Below are positions 28,461-40,287 of a DNA stretch of 64,000 bases, in pieces. The translations under genes were made by a program, and so were the position numbers. The notes under the pieces were generated by a model. The model searched no databases and was not told the DNA's origin. It saw only the letters and a program-made list of their open reading frames with translations. The DNA lies in contig NZ_JADVKT010000001.1 in NCBI RefSeq assembly GCF_016508255.1, positions 558,001 through 622,000 on the forward strand, given 5' to 3'. Numbering within the stretch: the stretch's first letter is position 1; each line of letters opens with the position of its first letter. This stretch comes from Acinetobacter calcoaceticus (GTDB lineage Bacteria; Pseudomonadota; Gammaproteobacteria; Pseudomonadales; Moraxellaceae).

Positions 28461-29228
28461 CTATTTTGGTAAAAGATTTATAGGATTAATTGGTTTTCCA
28501 TCCAAACGAATCTGGAACTCGAGCATGACCTGAGATGCACCAGTAGATCCCATTTCGGCAATTTTTTGTCCAGCAGTTATATTATCACCGCTTTTCACCA
28601 ACATCTTGCTATTGTGGGCATACGCACTGATATAACCGTCAATATGCTTAATTAAAACCAGATTTCCGTATTCTTTTAAGCCATCCGCTGCATAGACGAC
28701 TTGTCCATCGGCTGCGGCATAAATAGGATCACCCTGATTTCCACCATAACGGATTCCCTTGACATTATTTGCCAAATTAAACCCTTGAATCACTGGTCCA
28801 TTAGTCGGTTTTATCCAACGTAAGCTCGAATTTGGTGCAACCGAAGCCACTGTAGTATTCATTGACGGTGCGGTTGTTGGCGGAGTTACTGGCTGTGACG
28901 TGGTTGGTAACGCAATGGTTTGACGCTTAATTTGTTCAGGTTGCGCCACGACTTGCGTAGATACTGTTCTTGGTGAAGAAGATTTCTTCAAACGCAACGA
29001 TTGATTGACATAAATACGATATGGTGCGGGAATATCATTCATTTCGGCAATACTGATGTAGTCCAGACCATAACGCATTGCAATACCACTTAAAGTATCA
29101 CCTGAACGAACTGTGTAATAGTTAGGAGCCATTGAATAGCGAGAACTATTATTAATTTGTGGTTTAGAAGCACATCCAGCCATAGCCATGGTCAAACCTA
29201 CAGCTACAGATAACAGCATAATTTTCAT
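28461..29228 (-). CDS. nlpD: NlpD-like LysM/LytM lipoprotein
   Basis: A lipoprotein of 255 aa with a lipobox (TMAMAGCASK, Cys at about 18), one LysM domain (YYTVRSGDTLSGIAMRYGLD) and a C-terminal LytM/M23 domain. The LytM zinc-site residues look degenerate: the first HxxxD region reads GIRYGGNQGDP and the usual HLHFE reads QVMLEFQ, as in NlpD/EnvC proteins that activate amidases rather than cut peptidoglycan. The expected role is activation of an AmiC-type amidase at septation. ATG 29228 is chosen over 29279 to give a compact lipoprotein signal. It lies downstream of surE, as in the classic surE-pcm-nlpD order, but pcm is absent. Confidence 0.87.
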   Translation of the reverse strand: MKIMLLSVAVGLTMAMAGCASKPQINNSSRYSMAPNYYTVRSGDTLSGIAMRYGLDYISIAEMNDIPAPYRIYVNQSLRLKKSSSPRTVSTQVVAQPEQIKRQTIALPTTSQPVTPPTTAPSMNTTVASVAPNSSLRWIKPTNGPVIQGFNLANNVKGIRYGGNQGDPIYAAADGQVVYAADGLKEYGNLVLIKHIDGYISAYAHNSKMLVKSGDNITAGQKIAEMGSTGASQVMLEFQIRLDGKPINPINLLPK

Positions 29229-29390
29229 TATTTTGTCTTTTTGGATATTCACCTTGCTTTGTTGCCCAATTAAATGCATTGATCTCCCTCACTAAATGCT
29301 ACAAATCATTTCGGCTAAGAGTACCAAAAAAGTAAGAGGAAACACGTTCCTCTTTTTCTTTATTCACAAAGTTATAACATTTGAAGCAAA

Positions 29391-30161
29391 TTATTGACTC
29401 AAACTGACCTGTAGGTCTTCTAAAACGGCGTAATTTGTTGCATCCATTTGAATAGGTGTAACACTGACATACCCGTTTGCTACCGCAAAGAAATCTGATT
29501 GAATCTGGCTTGAAACACGCTGTGGATCTGTAACGGCCTCACCTGCTAACCCAATCCAGTAAACTTGACGCCCTCGTGGATCGACATGACTGGTGATAGG
29601 TTTAGATTGAGCACGGCGTCCCTGATAAGTAATTTGTGCTCCTTTTAACTGCGGCACATCAGGAATATTGATATTAAAGATATGTCGTGGTGGCAAAGAT
29701 GGTAAACCGCTTGCAATAAAATCATGAACCCACTGTGCAGCCTGAGCATAATCTTCTTTATCGTTATAAGCGCGCACATCAGGTCCAGCTAAAGAAACAG
29801 CAATGGCGGGTTGCTTCATTAAACGGCCTTCAAACGCAGCACCAACTGTTCCAGAATATAAAACATCATCACCTAAGTTTGCGCCACTATTGATTCCACT
29901 CACGACCAAGTCAAATTCGAAATCGAACAAACCATTCATGGATAAATAAACACAATCTGCAGGTGTACCATTCACTGCCCATACATCTTCGGCAATTTGA
30001 ATTGGACGCAATGGTCGATCTAATGTCAATGCACTTGAAAAACCACTTCTTTCACTTTCAGGTGCAACCACCACCACACGTCCAAGTGGTCTTAATGCTT
30101 CAGCTAAAGCCTGTATACCTGGTGCAAAAACACCATCATCATTCGCAATTAAAATATTCAC
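29391..30161 (-). CDS. surE: 5'/3'-nucleotidase SurE
   Basis: Metal-dependent nucleoside monophosphatase (256 aa) with broad stress-related phosphatase activity. The N-terminus [20 protein letters not shown] holds the paired Asp8-Asp9 metal ligands. [12 protein letters not shown] and [20 protein letters not shown] are invariant in the family. Length matches. It is followed about 160 bases later by the nlpD-like gene on the same strand. It diverges from the small exported protein at 30263. Confidence 0.95.
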   Translation of the reverse strand: MNILIANDDGVFAPGIQALAEALRPLGRVVVVAPESERSGFSSALTLDRPLRPIQIAEDVWAVNGTPADCVYLSMNGLFDFEFDLVVSGINSGANLGDDVLYSGTVGAAFEGRLMKQPAIAVSLAGPDVRAYNDKEDYAQAAQWVHDFIASGLPSLPPRHIFNINIPDVPQLKGAQITYQGRRAQSKPITSHVDPRGRQVYWIGLAGEAVTDPQRVSSQIQSDFFAVANGYVSVTPIQMDATNYAVLEDLQVSLSQ

Positions 30162-30262
30162 TAAAATCTTTCTCTACAGATGAACCTAAAGGTTTTCACA
30201 ATTGAATTATTTGTTGAATTATATATATTTATGCCTCCATAGCATTATAAAATTGTGAAAAA

Positions 30263-30634
30263 ATGAAAACTTTTGCTCCTTTTTTTCAGGTATTGGGGAT
30301 CAGTATCACATTGTGTACGCAAGCTGTTTTTGCAGATGAGGATATCTCAACACAAGAGGCTGATAGCTTAATTAAAGATGACATTGCCGCAACGCAAGTT
30401 TTGCAAGAAATTTGTCCGGCCTTCGTAGGCACAAATAAAAAATTTGAGTCAAATACTCAAAAAATTATCGCGATGTATCTTAAAGGGTATTCAAATAAAT
30501 CAATTACCCTCTTTACTCTACAAAATGATGCAGAGTTTAAAACTTTGTTAAATGAAGCACGTCTTGCGGCAAAACAAATGGACCATCATGAGCAACATGA
30601 GCTCTGTGAAGAGATCGTTAATTATAAGGAATAG
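30263..30634 (+). CDS. Small exported two-cysteine protein (paralogue 1)
   Basis: Unrecognised exported protein of 123 aa. A signal peptide (about 1-24, ending QAVFA) is followed by an acidic linker and a helical domain: AATQVLQEICPAFVG, FKTLLNEARLAAKQMDHHEQ, ELCEEIVNY. It is clearly paralogous to the next gene (30789): both share the A-x-QVL-x-EICP block, the FK-x-L-x-EAR block and a second Cys seven to nine residues before the end. The two conserved Cys may form a disulfide in the periplasm. No enzyme motif is visible. The arrangement suggests a tandem duplication. Expression is probably from its own promoter, divergent from surE. Confidence 0.7.
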   Translation: MKTFAPFFQVLGISITLCTQAVFADEDISTQEADSLIKDDIAATQVLQEICPAFVGTNKKFESNTQKIIAMYLKGYSNKSITLFTLQNDAEFKTLLNEARLAAKQMDHHEQHELCEEIVNYKE

Positions 30635-30788
30635 ATCTTACTCTTATTGAGAATAGAGATTTATTCATTTTTGGTTTTCTGTTTGGCATTAAGCAGAAAA
30701 CCAACATAACAATACATTTTTTCCATTTTTTTAACCTCTAAATTGGTTAAGCTATCGACGTATTTAAAAATTTTATTTCGGGTTATCA

Positions 30789-31211
30789 ATGTTTATGAAG
30801 AAAAGCTTAGTTCAATCGCTCTCTTTGGTTTTACTTATGAGCATGGCAACAGTTGGTTTTGCTGCTGATAAGAAGAAAACAACTGAAAAGAAAACCGAAA
30901 ATGAAAATGTTGTTGAAGTGACTCCTCAACAAGGCACTACTCCTGAAGAATTAGCTGCAATTCAAGTACTTTCTGAAATTTGTCCAAGCCTTATTGGTAA
31001 AAAAGATGCAGAATTTGCTCAAGGTTATGAGCGTCTTGTAAAAGACTATTTACCAAATGAAGCCGATCCAGTTGCAGCTTTAGAGAAACGTACGAAAGAC
31101 AAAAGTTTCAAGAAAGTCCTAAAAGAAGCACGTAATGATGCAAAAGCTGCTGGTAACGAGCAAAACACTTTAGTTTGTCAAGACGTAAAAGCGTATCAAT
31201 CGCAAAACTAA
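30789..31211 (+). CDS. Small exported two-cysteine protein (paralogue 2)
   Basis: Exported protein of 140 aa paralogous to the gene at 30263. The signal peptide (about 1-25, ending VGFAA) is followed by a Lys/Thr/Glu-rich linker (KKKTTEKKTENENVVEVTPQ) and the shared domain: AAIQVLSEICPSLIG, FKKVLKEARNDAKAA, LVCQDVKAY. Cys positions match its neighbour. I suspect a Moraxellaceae-restricted family, but this cannot be checked here. ATG 30789 or 30795 could serve as the start. A terminator at 31247 separates it from dacC. Function unknown. Confidence 0.72.
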   Translation: MFMKKSLVQSLSLVLLMSMATVGFAADKKKTTEKKTENENVVEVTPQQGTTPEELAAIQVLSEICPSLIGKKDAEFAQGYERLVKDYLPNEADPVAALEKRTKDKSFKKVLKEARNDAKAAGNEQNTLVCQDVKAYQSQN

Positions 31212-31246
31212 ATTAGTAAAAAACTCTTGAGTTACAATACTGTTTG

Positions 31247-31279
31247 AAAAAGCCGACTTCCCCCATAGAAGTCGGCTTT
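31247..31279 (+). terminator. Terminator after the two-cysteine gene pair
   Basis: AAAGCCGACTTC and GAAGTCGGCTTT form a 12-bp stem with a short loop CCCCATA, followed by GCTTTAT. Confidence 0.8.
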
Positions 31280-31337
31280 GCTTTATCCTAAAATGCTAGG
31301 TTCTTCTGCTTCATACAAGATATTGGAATTACCTAGA

Positions 31338-32486
31338 ATGACTCGAAAAAGCGCTATTGCTGCACTCCTCCTCTTACCAAGTTTTTCTTATGCAGCAACT
31401 GTCTTATCAGCTCCGCCAGAATTAAATAATAAGTCTTATGTATTAATGGATTATGAGACAGGACAAATTCTCGCTTCTAAAAATGAAAACGAAAAGCTTG
31501 CCCCTGCTTCAATGACTAAAATGATGACAAGCTACATCATTGAACAAAAACTATTAAAAGGTGAGCTTACCGAGAGTGAAAAGGTTCGTATGAACGAATC
31601 TGCATGGTGTAAAGGAAGTAGCTCTGAATCATGTATGTATGTCCCTTTAAATGGTACGGCGACTGTTCTAGAAATGCTTCGTGGTATTATTATCCAGTCT
31701 GGTAATGATGCATCAAAAGCAATGGCTGAACATATTGCCGGAAATGAAGGCACTTTTGCTCATATGATGAATCAGGAAGCAAAACGTATCGGTATGACAA
31801 ATACCCAGTTTATGAACTCAACTGGTTTACCGGCAGAAGGCCATTATTCAAGTGCTAAAGATATGGCTGTTTTAGCGCAACATATTATTAAAGACAGCTC
31901 AAGATATTACCCAATCTACTCTGAAAAAGACTTTACTTTTAACGGCATTAAGCAAGGTAACCGTAACGCCTTGCTTTACACAGACCCAAGCGTAGATGGT
32001 TTAAAAACAGGCCATACAGATGAAGCGGGTTACTGCTTAACAACTTCAAGCAAACGCGGTCCAATGCGTCTCATTTCCGTTATTTTTGGAACGGATAGCG
32101 TTAATGAACGTGCCAACCAAACGCGTACATTATTGTCTTGGGGCTTTGCAAACTTTGAAACTGCAAATGTTCAACCAGCAAATCAAGTTCTTGCAAAAGC
32201 AAAAGTTTGGTTTGGTAAAGAACCCGAAGTTCAAGTAGGTTTAGCTGAAAACTTTAGTGTAACAATGCCTAAAGGTAAAGCTGGTGGCATTAAAACTCAA
32301 TTAGTCGTTCAACCTAACTTAAATGCGCCACTTCAAAAGGGCCAAGTTGTGGGTAAACTTGTTGCAAGCTTAGATGGCAAAGTAATTGCTGAAAAGCCAT
32401 TAGTTGCACTAAAGCCAGTTGAAGAAGCAGGATTCTTTGCACGCTTAATCGACCATATTAAACAATTCTTCAGCAACTTATTCTAA
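31338..32486 (+). CDS. dacC: D-alanyl-D-alanine carboxypeptidase (PBP5/6 family)
   Basis: Periplasmic, membrane-anchored low-molecular-weight PBP (382 aa) that trims the terminal D-Ala from peptidoglycan pentapeptides. The signal peptide ends about residue 19-20 (SFSYA). The active-site motifs are Ser58-x-x-Lys61 (SMTK), SGN (IQSGNDAS) and KTG (DGLKTGHTDEAG). A C-terminal beta domain is followed by an amphipathic helix (FFARLIDHIKQFFSNLF) that anchors it to the inner membrane. ATG 31338 is chosen because the in-frame start at 31278 lies inside the preceding terminator and adds residues before the signal peptide. Confidence 0.93.
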   Translation: MTRKSAIAALLLLPSFSYAATVLSAPPELNNKSYVLMDYETGQILASKNENEKLAPASMTKMMTSYIIEQKLLKGELTESEKVRMNESAWCKGSSSESCMYVPLNGTATVLEMLRGIIIQSGNDASKAMAEHIAGNEGTFAHMMNQEAKRIGMTNTQFMNSTGLPAEGHYSSAKDMAVLAQHIIKDSSRYYPIYSEKDFTFNGIKQGNRNALLYTDPSVDGLKTGHTDEAGYCLTTSSKRGPMRLISVIFGTDSVNERANQTRTLLSWGFANFETANVQPANQVLAKAKVWFGKEPEVQVGLAENFSVTMPKGKAGGIKTQLVVQPNLNAPLQKGQVVGKLVASLDGKVIAEKPLVALKPVEEAGFFARLIDHIKQFFSNLF

Positions 32487-32504
32487 TTTTTGAATAGTTG
32501 AATT

Positions 32505-32540
32505 AAGCACTCATGCTATTTAGCCTGAGTGCTTTTTTAT
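32505..32540 (+). terminator. Terminator of dacC
   Basis: Perfect 9-bp stem AAGCACTCA / TGAGTGCTT with a 12-base loop and a following T run. Confidence 0.85.
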
Positions 32541-32576
32541 TTTATAATTCGTCTAAATTTTATTTTGATATCCCTC

Positions 32577-33128
32577 ATGGCAAAGAACATACGTCCTTAT
32601 CTTGAACACCGTCCTCAAGTTGATGCAACATGTTATATCGATGACATGGCTGTTGTAGTCGGTGAAGTTAGCTTAGCTGAAAATGTTTCTGTGTGGCCCT
32701 TTGCAGTCATTCGCGGTGACGTAAATAGTATTCAAATTGGTAAAAACAGTAATGTACAAGACCATTGTATGTTGCACGTTAGCCATAAGAATGATGCAAA
32801 ACCTAATGGCTCACCTCTTATTATTGGTGAAGATGTAACCGTTGGCCACCATGTGACGTTGCATGGCTGCACCATCGGCAACCGTGTTTTAATCGGAATC
32901 AATACTGTTGTTCTCGATGACGTGATTATTGAAGATGATGTGATGATTGGTGCGGGAAGTTTGGTTCCACCACGTAAAGTCTTAAAAAGTGGTTATCTAT
33001 ATGTAGGAAGCCCAGTACAGCAAGTGCGACCACTGACCGAAAAAGAATTAGCATTCCTTCCTTATTCGGCAAGGCATTATGTGAAAGTACAAAATAATCA
33101 TAAAACGGCTCAAGCAAATCAAGATTAA
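32577..33128 (+). CDS. Gamma-carbonic-anhydrase-family protein (YrdA-like)
   Basis: Left-handed beta-helix protein (183 aa) of the gamma-carbonic anhydrase/YrdA family. Hexapeptide repeats run through VSVWPFAVIRGDVNSIQIGK, NVQDHCMLHVSH and VTVGHHVTLHGCTIGNRVLI. The candidate zinc-binding histidines in DHCMLH and GHHVTLH are present. Many members bind metal without measurable anhydrase activity, so the activity is uncertain. ATG 32577 (MAKNIRPYLEHRPQ) is the family start; 32529 would lie inside or next to the dacC terminator. No operon partner is evident, with 144 bases to nudJ. Confidence 0.88.
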   Translation: MAKNIRPYLEHRPQVDATCYIDDMAVVVGEVSLAENVSVWPFAVIRGDVNSIQIGKNSNVQDHCMLHVSHKNDAKPNGSPLIIGEDVTVGHHVTLHGCTIGNRVLIGINTVVLDDVIIEDDVMIGAGSLVPPRKVLKSGYLYVGSPVQQVRPLTEKELAFLPYSARHYVKVQNNHKTAQANQD

Positions 33129-33168
33129 TTATCTTTATGAATTGCCAGTAATAAAATTTTGATTTTTT

Positions 33169-33204
33169 AAACGATATGGTTTTGTAGGATTGCTCATATC
33201 GTTT
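33169..33204. repeat. Inverted repeat between gamma-CA-like gene and nudJ
   Basis: AAACGATATG and CATATCGTTT are exact 10-bp complements with a 16-base spacer. There is no T tract, so it is more likely an operator or RNA hairpin than a classical terminator. It is about 70 bases upstream of nudJ. Confidence 0.45.
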
Positions 33205-33272
33205 AGCAGATCCCCGTAGCCAAAAACCCCTAAATTTCGTATCATACGACTTTTAAATCATGGTGCTTTTTT

Positions 33273-34899
<1,627 letters not shown>

Positions 34900-34912
34900 G
34901 GGAATGAATGGC

Positions 34913-35644
34913 ATGGTGGAGTTACCATTTCAACAATCACAAGCCTTGAATGTTCGCCAAAACCGTGCCCTTGCCTTGGCTGGGGTATTTCAGGCCACCC
35001 AGCTCACGCATATGACAGCCTTAACGGGTCAGCAGAGTATTGGTGAAAGTGGTAACTTCTATTTTGAGCTGTTAATCAAAGCGAGTTTAAATATTCGTCC
35101 TACAGTCAACAATGGTGTCCAAACATTAGATTTTTTTAATCAGTTGGCAGATATTTCTTTAGGGCTTAAGACCCTCGAAAATTGTATTACTCAACCTTTT
35201 ACAAATATGCCTAAATCTCGCCTTCCAAAAATGGGCACTGCCAAGCTTCCAATGTCATACGCTATGTCCCTTTTACAATTAGAAAAGAAGGTCTATAGCA
35301 ACCCTGAATACGTCGCAATCATTGAAAAAGCTCAGCAAAAGATTTTAAAACAGCTTTCTTTTTTTGATAATAACTACTTACATCCAAGCATTTTAGCCAA
35401 TTTGGCTCAAACCTATGTTGATACTGCGGGGCAGATTAACCCGCGCATTTTAGTTCGTGGTAATGCAGAAGCATTTAAAGATACCAACCATACTAACCGC
35501 ATCCGCGCTTGTCTATTTACTGGCTTGCAAATGGCCCATTTATGGCGACAACTCGGTGGTAGTTCGTGGAACATGATTTTTAGCAAACGTAAATTGCTAC
35601 AGGATATTCAAGCACTTGCTCGTTTACAGTACCAAGTCATCTAA
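34913..35644 (+). CDS. hflD: HflD-family protein (lysogenization regulator type)
   Basis: A 243-aa helical, membrane-associated protein. The N-terminus [20 protein letters not shown] and the later [40 protein letters not shown] and LLQDIQALA match HflD. In E. coli HflD affects lambda lysogenization through CII; its housekeeping role is unclear. ATG 34913 has AAGGGA 9 bases upstream. The in-frame starts at 34856 and 34904 are rejected as overlapping mnmA or too close to the ribosome site. It lies between mnmA and purB as in enterobacteria. Confidence 0.9.
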   Translation: MVELPFQQSQALNVRQNRALALAGVFQATQLTHMTALTGQQSIGESGNFYFELLIKASLNIRPTVNNGVQTLDFFNQLADISLGLKTLENCITQPFTNMPKSRLPKMGTAKLPMSYAMSLLQLEKKVYSNPEYVAIIEKAQQKILKQLSFFDNNYLHPSILANLAQTYVDTAGQINPRILVRGNAEAFKDTNHTNRIRACLFTGLQMAHLWRQLGGSSWNMIFSKRKLLQDIQALARLQYQVI

Positions 35645-35690
35645 GGCTGTAAAGAGATTATTTTTAGTTTTATGTTTATTCCAACATTAA

Positions 35691-37088
<1,398 letters not shown>

Positions 37089-37099
37089 TTAAAAAGTTT

Positions 37100-37132
37100 A
37101 AAAAAGCGGAGCTTAGGCTTCGCTTTTTTATT
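37100..37132 (+). terminator. Terminator of purB
   Basis: AAAAAAGCGGAGC and GCTTCGCTTTTTT form an imperfect stem with a short loop, directly after purB, with a T tail. Confidence 0.8.
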
Positions 37133-37166
37133 ACACTGATAAAAAGCACAATAAAGTCTTTATAAA

Positions 37167-37799
37167 ATGATCGAAAAACAATTCAAACTTAAACACTATA
37201 TTGCTCTTAGCCTTATTTTTATTGCGATTATACTATCAGGCATTCAGCCCCTTGAATTTGAAGCTTATTTACTTCATCAGGTGGGTACTGTTTTTATGTT
37301 AGTTCTACTGTTCATTATTTTTAAAAAGATTGGTCTCGATTTTTTAAGTTTTACTTTCTCTTTAGTGTTTTTGTTGATTCACATTATCGGTGCACATTAC
37401 CTGTATTCATATGTTCCTTACAATGACTGGATTCAATATGTGTTCCATTTTAATCTAGATCAATACATGGGATGGTCCCGCAACATGTATGATCGACTTG
37501 TCCACTTTTCATACGGTGCTTTACTCTACCCTCTTATTTATCGCGTTTTTCAAGTTTGGCTACCGACTGCAAAACCCTTTAGTCTATTTTTACTTGTAGT
37601 CCAGTTTGTGATGGCATCTAGTGTTTTTTATGAACTCATCGAATGGGTAATTGCAATGGGGTTATCACCTGAACAAGCCGAGAATTATAATGGACAACAA
37701 GGCGATATGTGGGATGCTCATAAAGATATGTTATTAGCAACGATTGGTGCAATTGTATATGGACTTGCAGCTCTTATAAAAACGCCTAAAATCAAATAA
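37167..37799 (+). CDS. DUF2238/YjdF-family membrane protein
   Basis: Inner-membrane protein of 210 aa with about six transmembrane helices. The conserved family features are YDRLVHFSYGALLYPLIYRV, SVFYELIEWVIA and NYNGQQGDMWDAHKDMLLATIGAI. E. coli YjdF belongs here; no biochemical function is established. It stands between two terminators and is probably monocistronic. The QGDMWDAHKD acidic/histidine segment sits between the last two helices and is the likeliest functional site (inference). Confidence 0.85.
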   Translation: MIEKQFKLKHYIALSLIFIAIILSGIQPLEFEAYLLHQVGTVFMLVLLFIIFKKIGLDFLSFTFSLVFLLIHIIGAHYLYSYVPYNDWIQYVFHFNLDQYMGWSRNMYDRLVHFSYGALLYPLIYRVFQVWLPTAKPFSLFLLVVQFVMASSVFYELIEWVIAMGLSPEQAENYNGQQGDMWDAHKDMLLATIGAIVYGLAALIKTPKIK

Positions 37800-37810
37800 T
37801 AAGACATAAA

Positions 37811-37836
37811 TAAAAAGCGCTCTATGAGCGCTTTTT
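37811..37836. terminator. Bidirectional terminator between YjdF-like and Blp2-like genes
   Basis: AAAAAGCGCTC and GAGCGCTTTTT form an 11-bp stem with a 4-base loop between convergent genes. Confidence 0.9.
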
Positions 37837-37855
37837 ATTTATTATAAAGAGTACT

Positions 37856-40042
37856 TTAAACAACCGGATAACTTTGCTCTAAAATATTTTGCAGAGGTGA
37901 AGAGGTCGTATTTGGTAAAAGATGATCAAGATTTGTCGTTGTATGGTCAACTGAAGCATTTACATCGCTTTGCTCAAGTGCCTGTGTAGGCTTTAATGCT
38001 GTCGATGCTAAGAGTTTTGCCACTGGATCTGATTCGCTTGCAGAAGAACTTTTTAATAAATCTTCTAAAGGAATAGTTTTCTGCTGGGTATTCGTCTCAG
38101 GTGTTATATTTTGCGCTACTTTTAAAGTACTCAATCCAACACTATCTACCAAAGACGGCCCATGTGTGCCCAAAGTATCTACTGAAGCATCAGCCAGACT
38201 TGCGGTTTTCGGTGCAACTAGATAAAAGGTAAATGGAGAGCTTGCTTCACTGGTCAGCCCTGCTGCATCCGTTTGAGTTAAAGTAATTACATGCTTACCA
38301 ATTGTTAGGTCTTTATCAAATGTAAATGTCCAAGATCTACCAGTTGTAACAGTTACCATCCCAATTGCAATACCATTATCATAAATAGTGAGTGTCGCAT
38401 TTGCTTCACCTGAACCTGTGAGTTTTGGCCTAGCATCATCCATTTCTGAACCTGCTGTAATAGCACCTTTTATTTCACCTACATTATCTTCTACAGTGTT
38501 TAATATAGGTTTTGTCGGAGGTATGGTGTCTTTTGTACCAATAATATCCAGATTATCAGATCTGTTTCCTGCAGCATCAATAGCCGAAACAGCAGCATGG
38601 TTATTATCAGTTAATGCTGGAGAAATAGTAATCGTAAATTTACCGTCAGCATCGGCTGTTCCTGTGCCAATGACTTTACCTGTTACATCTTTAATTTCAA
38701 TTTTAGCGTTGGCTTCAGCCGTACCCGTTACAGAAGTTCCATCTGCATTAATTTGAGCTGTAGGTTTATCTGGTGCAATCGAATCAAAACCCGGCGTAAT
38801 TTCCACAGGCTTAGATACATTACCAGCAGCATCTTCGGCAACTACCGTTCCTTTTTGTGAATCTTTTAAAGCGGGTGAAAGTGTAATCTGAAAGTCACCT
38901 TGAGCATCTGCTGTGCCACTTCCAATGACTTTACCATCTGCATCTTTAATTTGAACTTTGGCATTGGCTTCTGTTTTACCATGTATCACGGAGCCGTCTT
39001 TGCTTACTTCAACAAAAGGAGGAGCTGGTGGTATGGTATCTTTACCAGCAATAATTTTAACTTCCTCAGATTTATTCCCGGCAGCATCTTCGGCAACCAC
39101 CTTACCCCCTGCTTCACTAGTTAATGGTGGAGTAAGTTTTAAAGCATAAATACCATCTTTATTTGCAAAAACTGTTCCCAATACTTTGCCAGTGGCATCA
39201 TAAACGGTAATTTTTGCATTTGCTTCTGCTTTACCAGTCACCAATGTACCATCATCACTCAATTGAGCTTGAGGAACATCTGGAGCGATCGTATCTTTTG
39301 TACCAGTTACAACAGTAACTTTAGAATTATTACCAGCAGCATCTTGAGCAATAACAGCTACTTTATCGCCGTTTACCAATGGCTTATCAAGTTTAATAGT
39401 AAAATTACCATTGTTGTCGACAGTGCCCGAAGCAACAATCTGTCCCTTCGAATCCTGAACATAAATCTTTGCATTAGCCTCTGCTTTACCAGTGATCGTA
39501 ACAGTATCATCAGCAAGCGTGGCAGTGGGAGCAGCAGGTGCAATTAAATCAGGGGCAGTTGGTGAGTTATTTTTGTCATCTTTATTAAAAGCCCACAGGT
39601 ATAAACCTTCAGCAGCTAAAACTGCTAAACCTGCTTTTAGCACATTACCCATCGAAAAAGTTGGAGAATCATCAACTGCCATCGTTGAAGCTGTTTGGCT
39701 AGTACTTGTATAGGCTAAATCTGTGACATAGTTTAGACCTTTATAATCTATAACCTTACCTTGTGCATCAAATTGTGCTTCAACAAATTTTCCATGTTCA
39801 GTTGGAAAAACAAGTGAATGATCTGTTGTATTATTTACTTCATTAAAGAAATTTTCTAAAACAAGAGTTTCTCCATTTTTCAAATGGATCACTAAATTTC
39901 CACCTTGTTTAACCATCGATGCAATATCTTGTTGGCTAACACCAATCTGAATAATTGCCGGTTGGTTTAAAACTACTTTATTGAGTTGACCATCTTGCAG
40001 AACGTCCAAACCCTCTTTGGATGCCACAATTATTCTTGTCAT
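37856..40042 (-). CDS. Bap-like Ig-repeat protein (Blp2 type)
   Basis: A 728-aa protein resembling the short Bap-like protein Blp2 of A. baumannii. The N-terminal 110 residues (MTRIIVASKEGLDVLQDGQL... NLVIHLKNGETLVLENFF) match the BapA prefix-like domain. A probable hydrophobic segment follows (MGNVLKAGLAVLAAEGLYLW). From about residue 165 come four Ig-like repeats of about 84 residues sharing TGKAEANAKI, a DxxGKVIGxGTAD block and an AxDAAGNxS strand, and then a longer fifth Ig domain. The last 110 residues are Ser/Thr/Asn-rich with no recognisable glycine-rich calcium-binding signature. A surface or biofilm role is inferred. No type I secretion genes are adjacent. Transcription would start in the 245-base AT-rich region 40043-40287. 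Confidence 0.78.
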   Translation of the reverse strand: MTRIIVASKEGLDVLQDGQLNKVVLNQPAIIQIGVSQQDIASMVKQGGNLVIHLKNGETLVLENFFNEVNNTTDHSLVFPTEHGKFVEAQFDAQGKVIDYKGLNYVTDLAYTSTSQTASTMAVDDSPTFSMGNVLKAGLAVLAAEGLYLWAFNKDDKNNSPTAPDLIAPAAPTATLADDTVTITGKAEANAKIYVQDSKGQIVASGTVDNNGNFTIKLDKPLVNGDKVAVIAQDAAGNNSKVTVVTGTKDTIAPDVPQAQLSDDGTLVTGKAEANAKITVYDATGKVLGTVFANKDGIYALKLTPPLTSEAGGKVVAEDAAGNKSEEVKIIAGKDTIPPAPPFVEVSKDGSVIHGKTEANAKVQIKDADGKVIGSGTADAQGDFQITLSPALKDSQKGTVVAEDAAGNVSKPVEITPGFDSIAPDKPTAQINADGTSVTGTAEANAKIEIKDVTGKVIGTGTADADGKFTITISPALTDNNHAAVSAIDAAGNRSDNLDIIGTKDTIPPTKPILNTVEDNVGEIKGAITAGSEMDDARPKLTGSGEANATLTIYDNGIAIGMVTVTTGRSWTFTFDKDLTIGKHVITLTQTDAAGLTSEASSPFTFYLVAPKTASLADASVDTLGTHGPSLVDSVGLSTLKVAQNITPETNTQQKTIPLEDLLKSSSASESDPVAKLLASTALKPTQALEQSDVNASVDHTTTNLDHLLPNTTSSPLQNILEQSYPVV

Positions 40043-40287
40043 TATTTCCTATCCTGAATTTCAGTTATATTTTTAAATGTCTAACTTTTTAAATGATTCA
40101 TCTAAAAGCTATTTTATTGCTGCTTAAAATATCAAAACCATGTGTTTATCACAATTCAAAAAGTATATTTATCAATAATTATTTTTGACTTTTAATTAAA
40201 ATATCTATTTCTTATCAAATTCATATTAACTTTAAATATTACATGTTCTAGTATTTACTAAATTTCACATATATTAAAACCGTCCTC

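Noticed and set aside
38388..39713. Several open frames on the plus strand opposite the Blp2-like gene
   Set aside because: They mirror the Ig repeat coding sequence and have no family similarity or ribosome sites.
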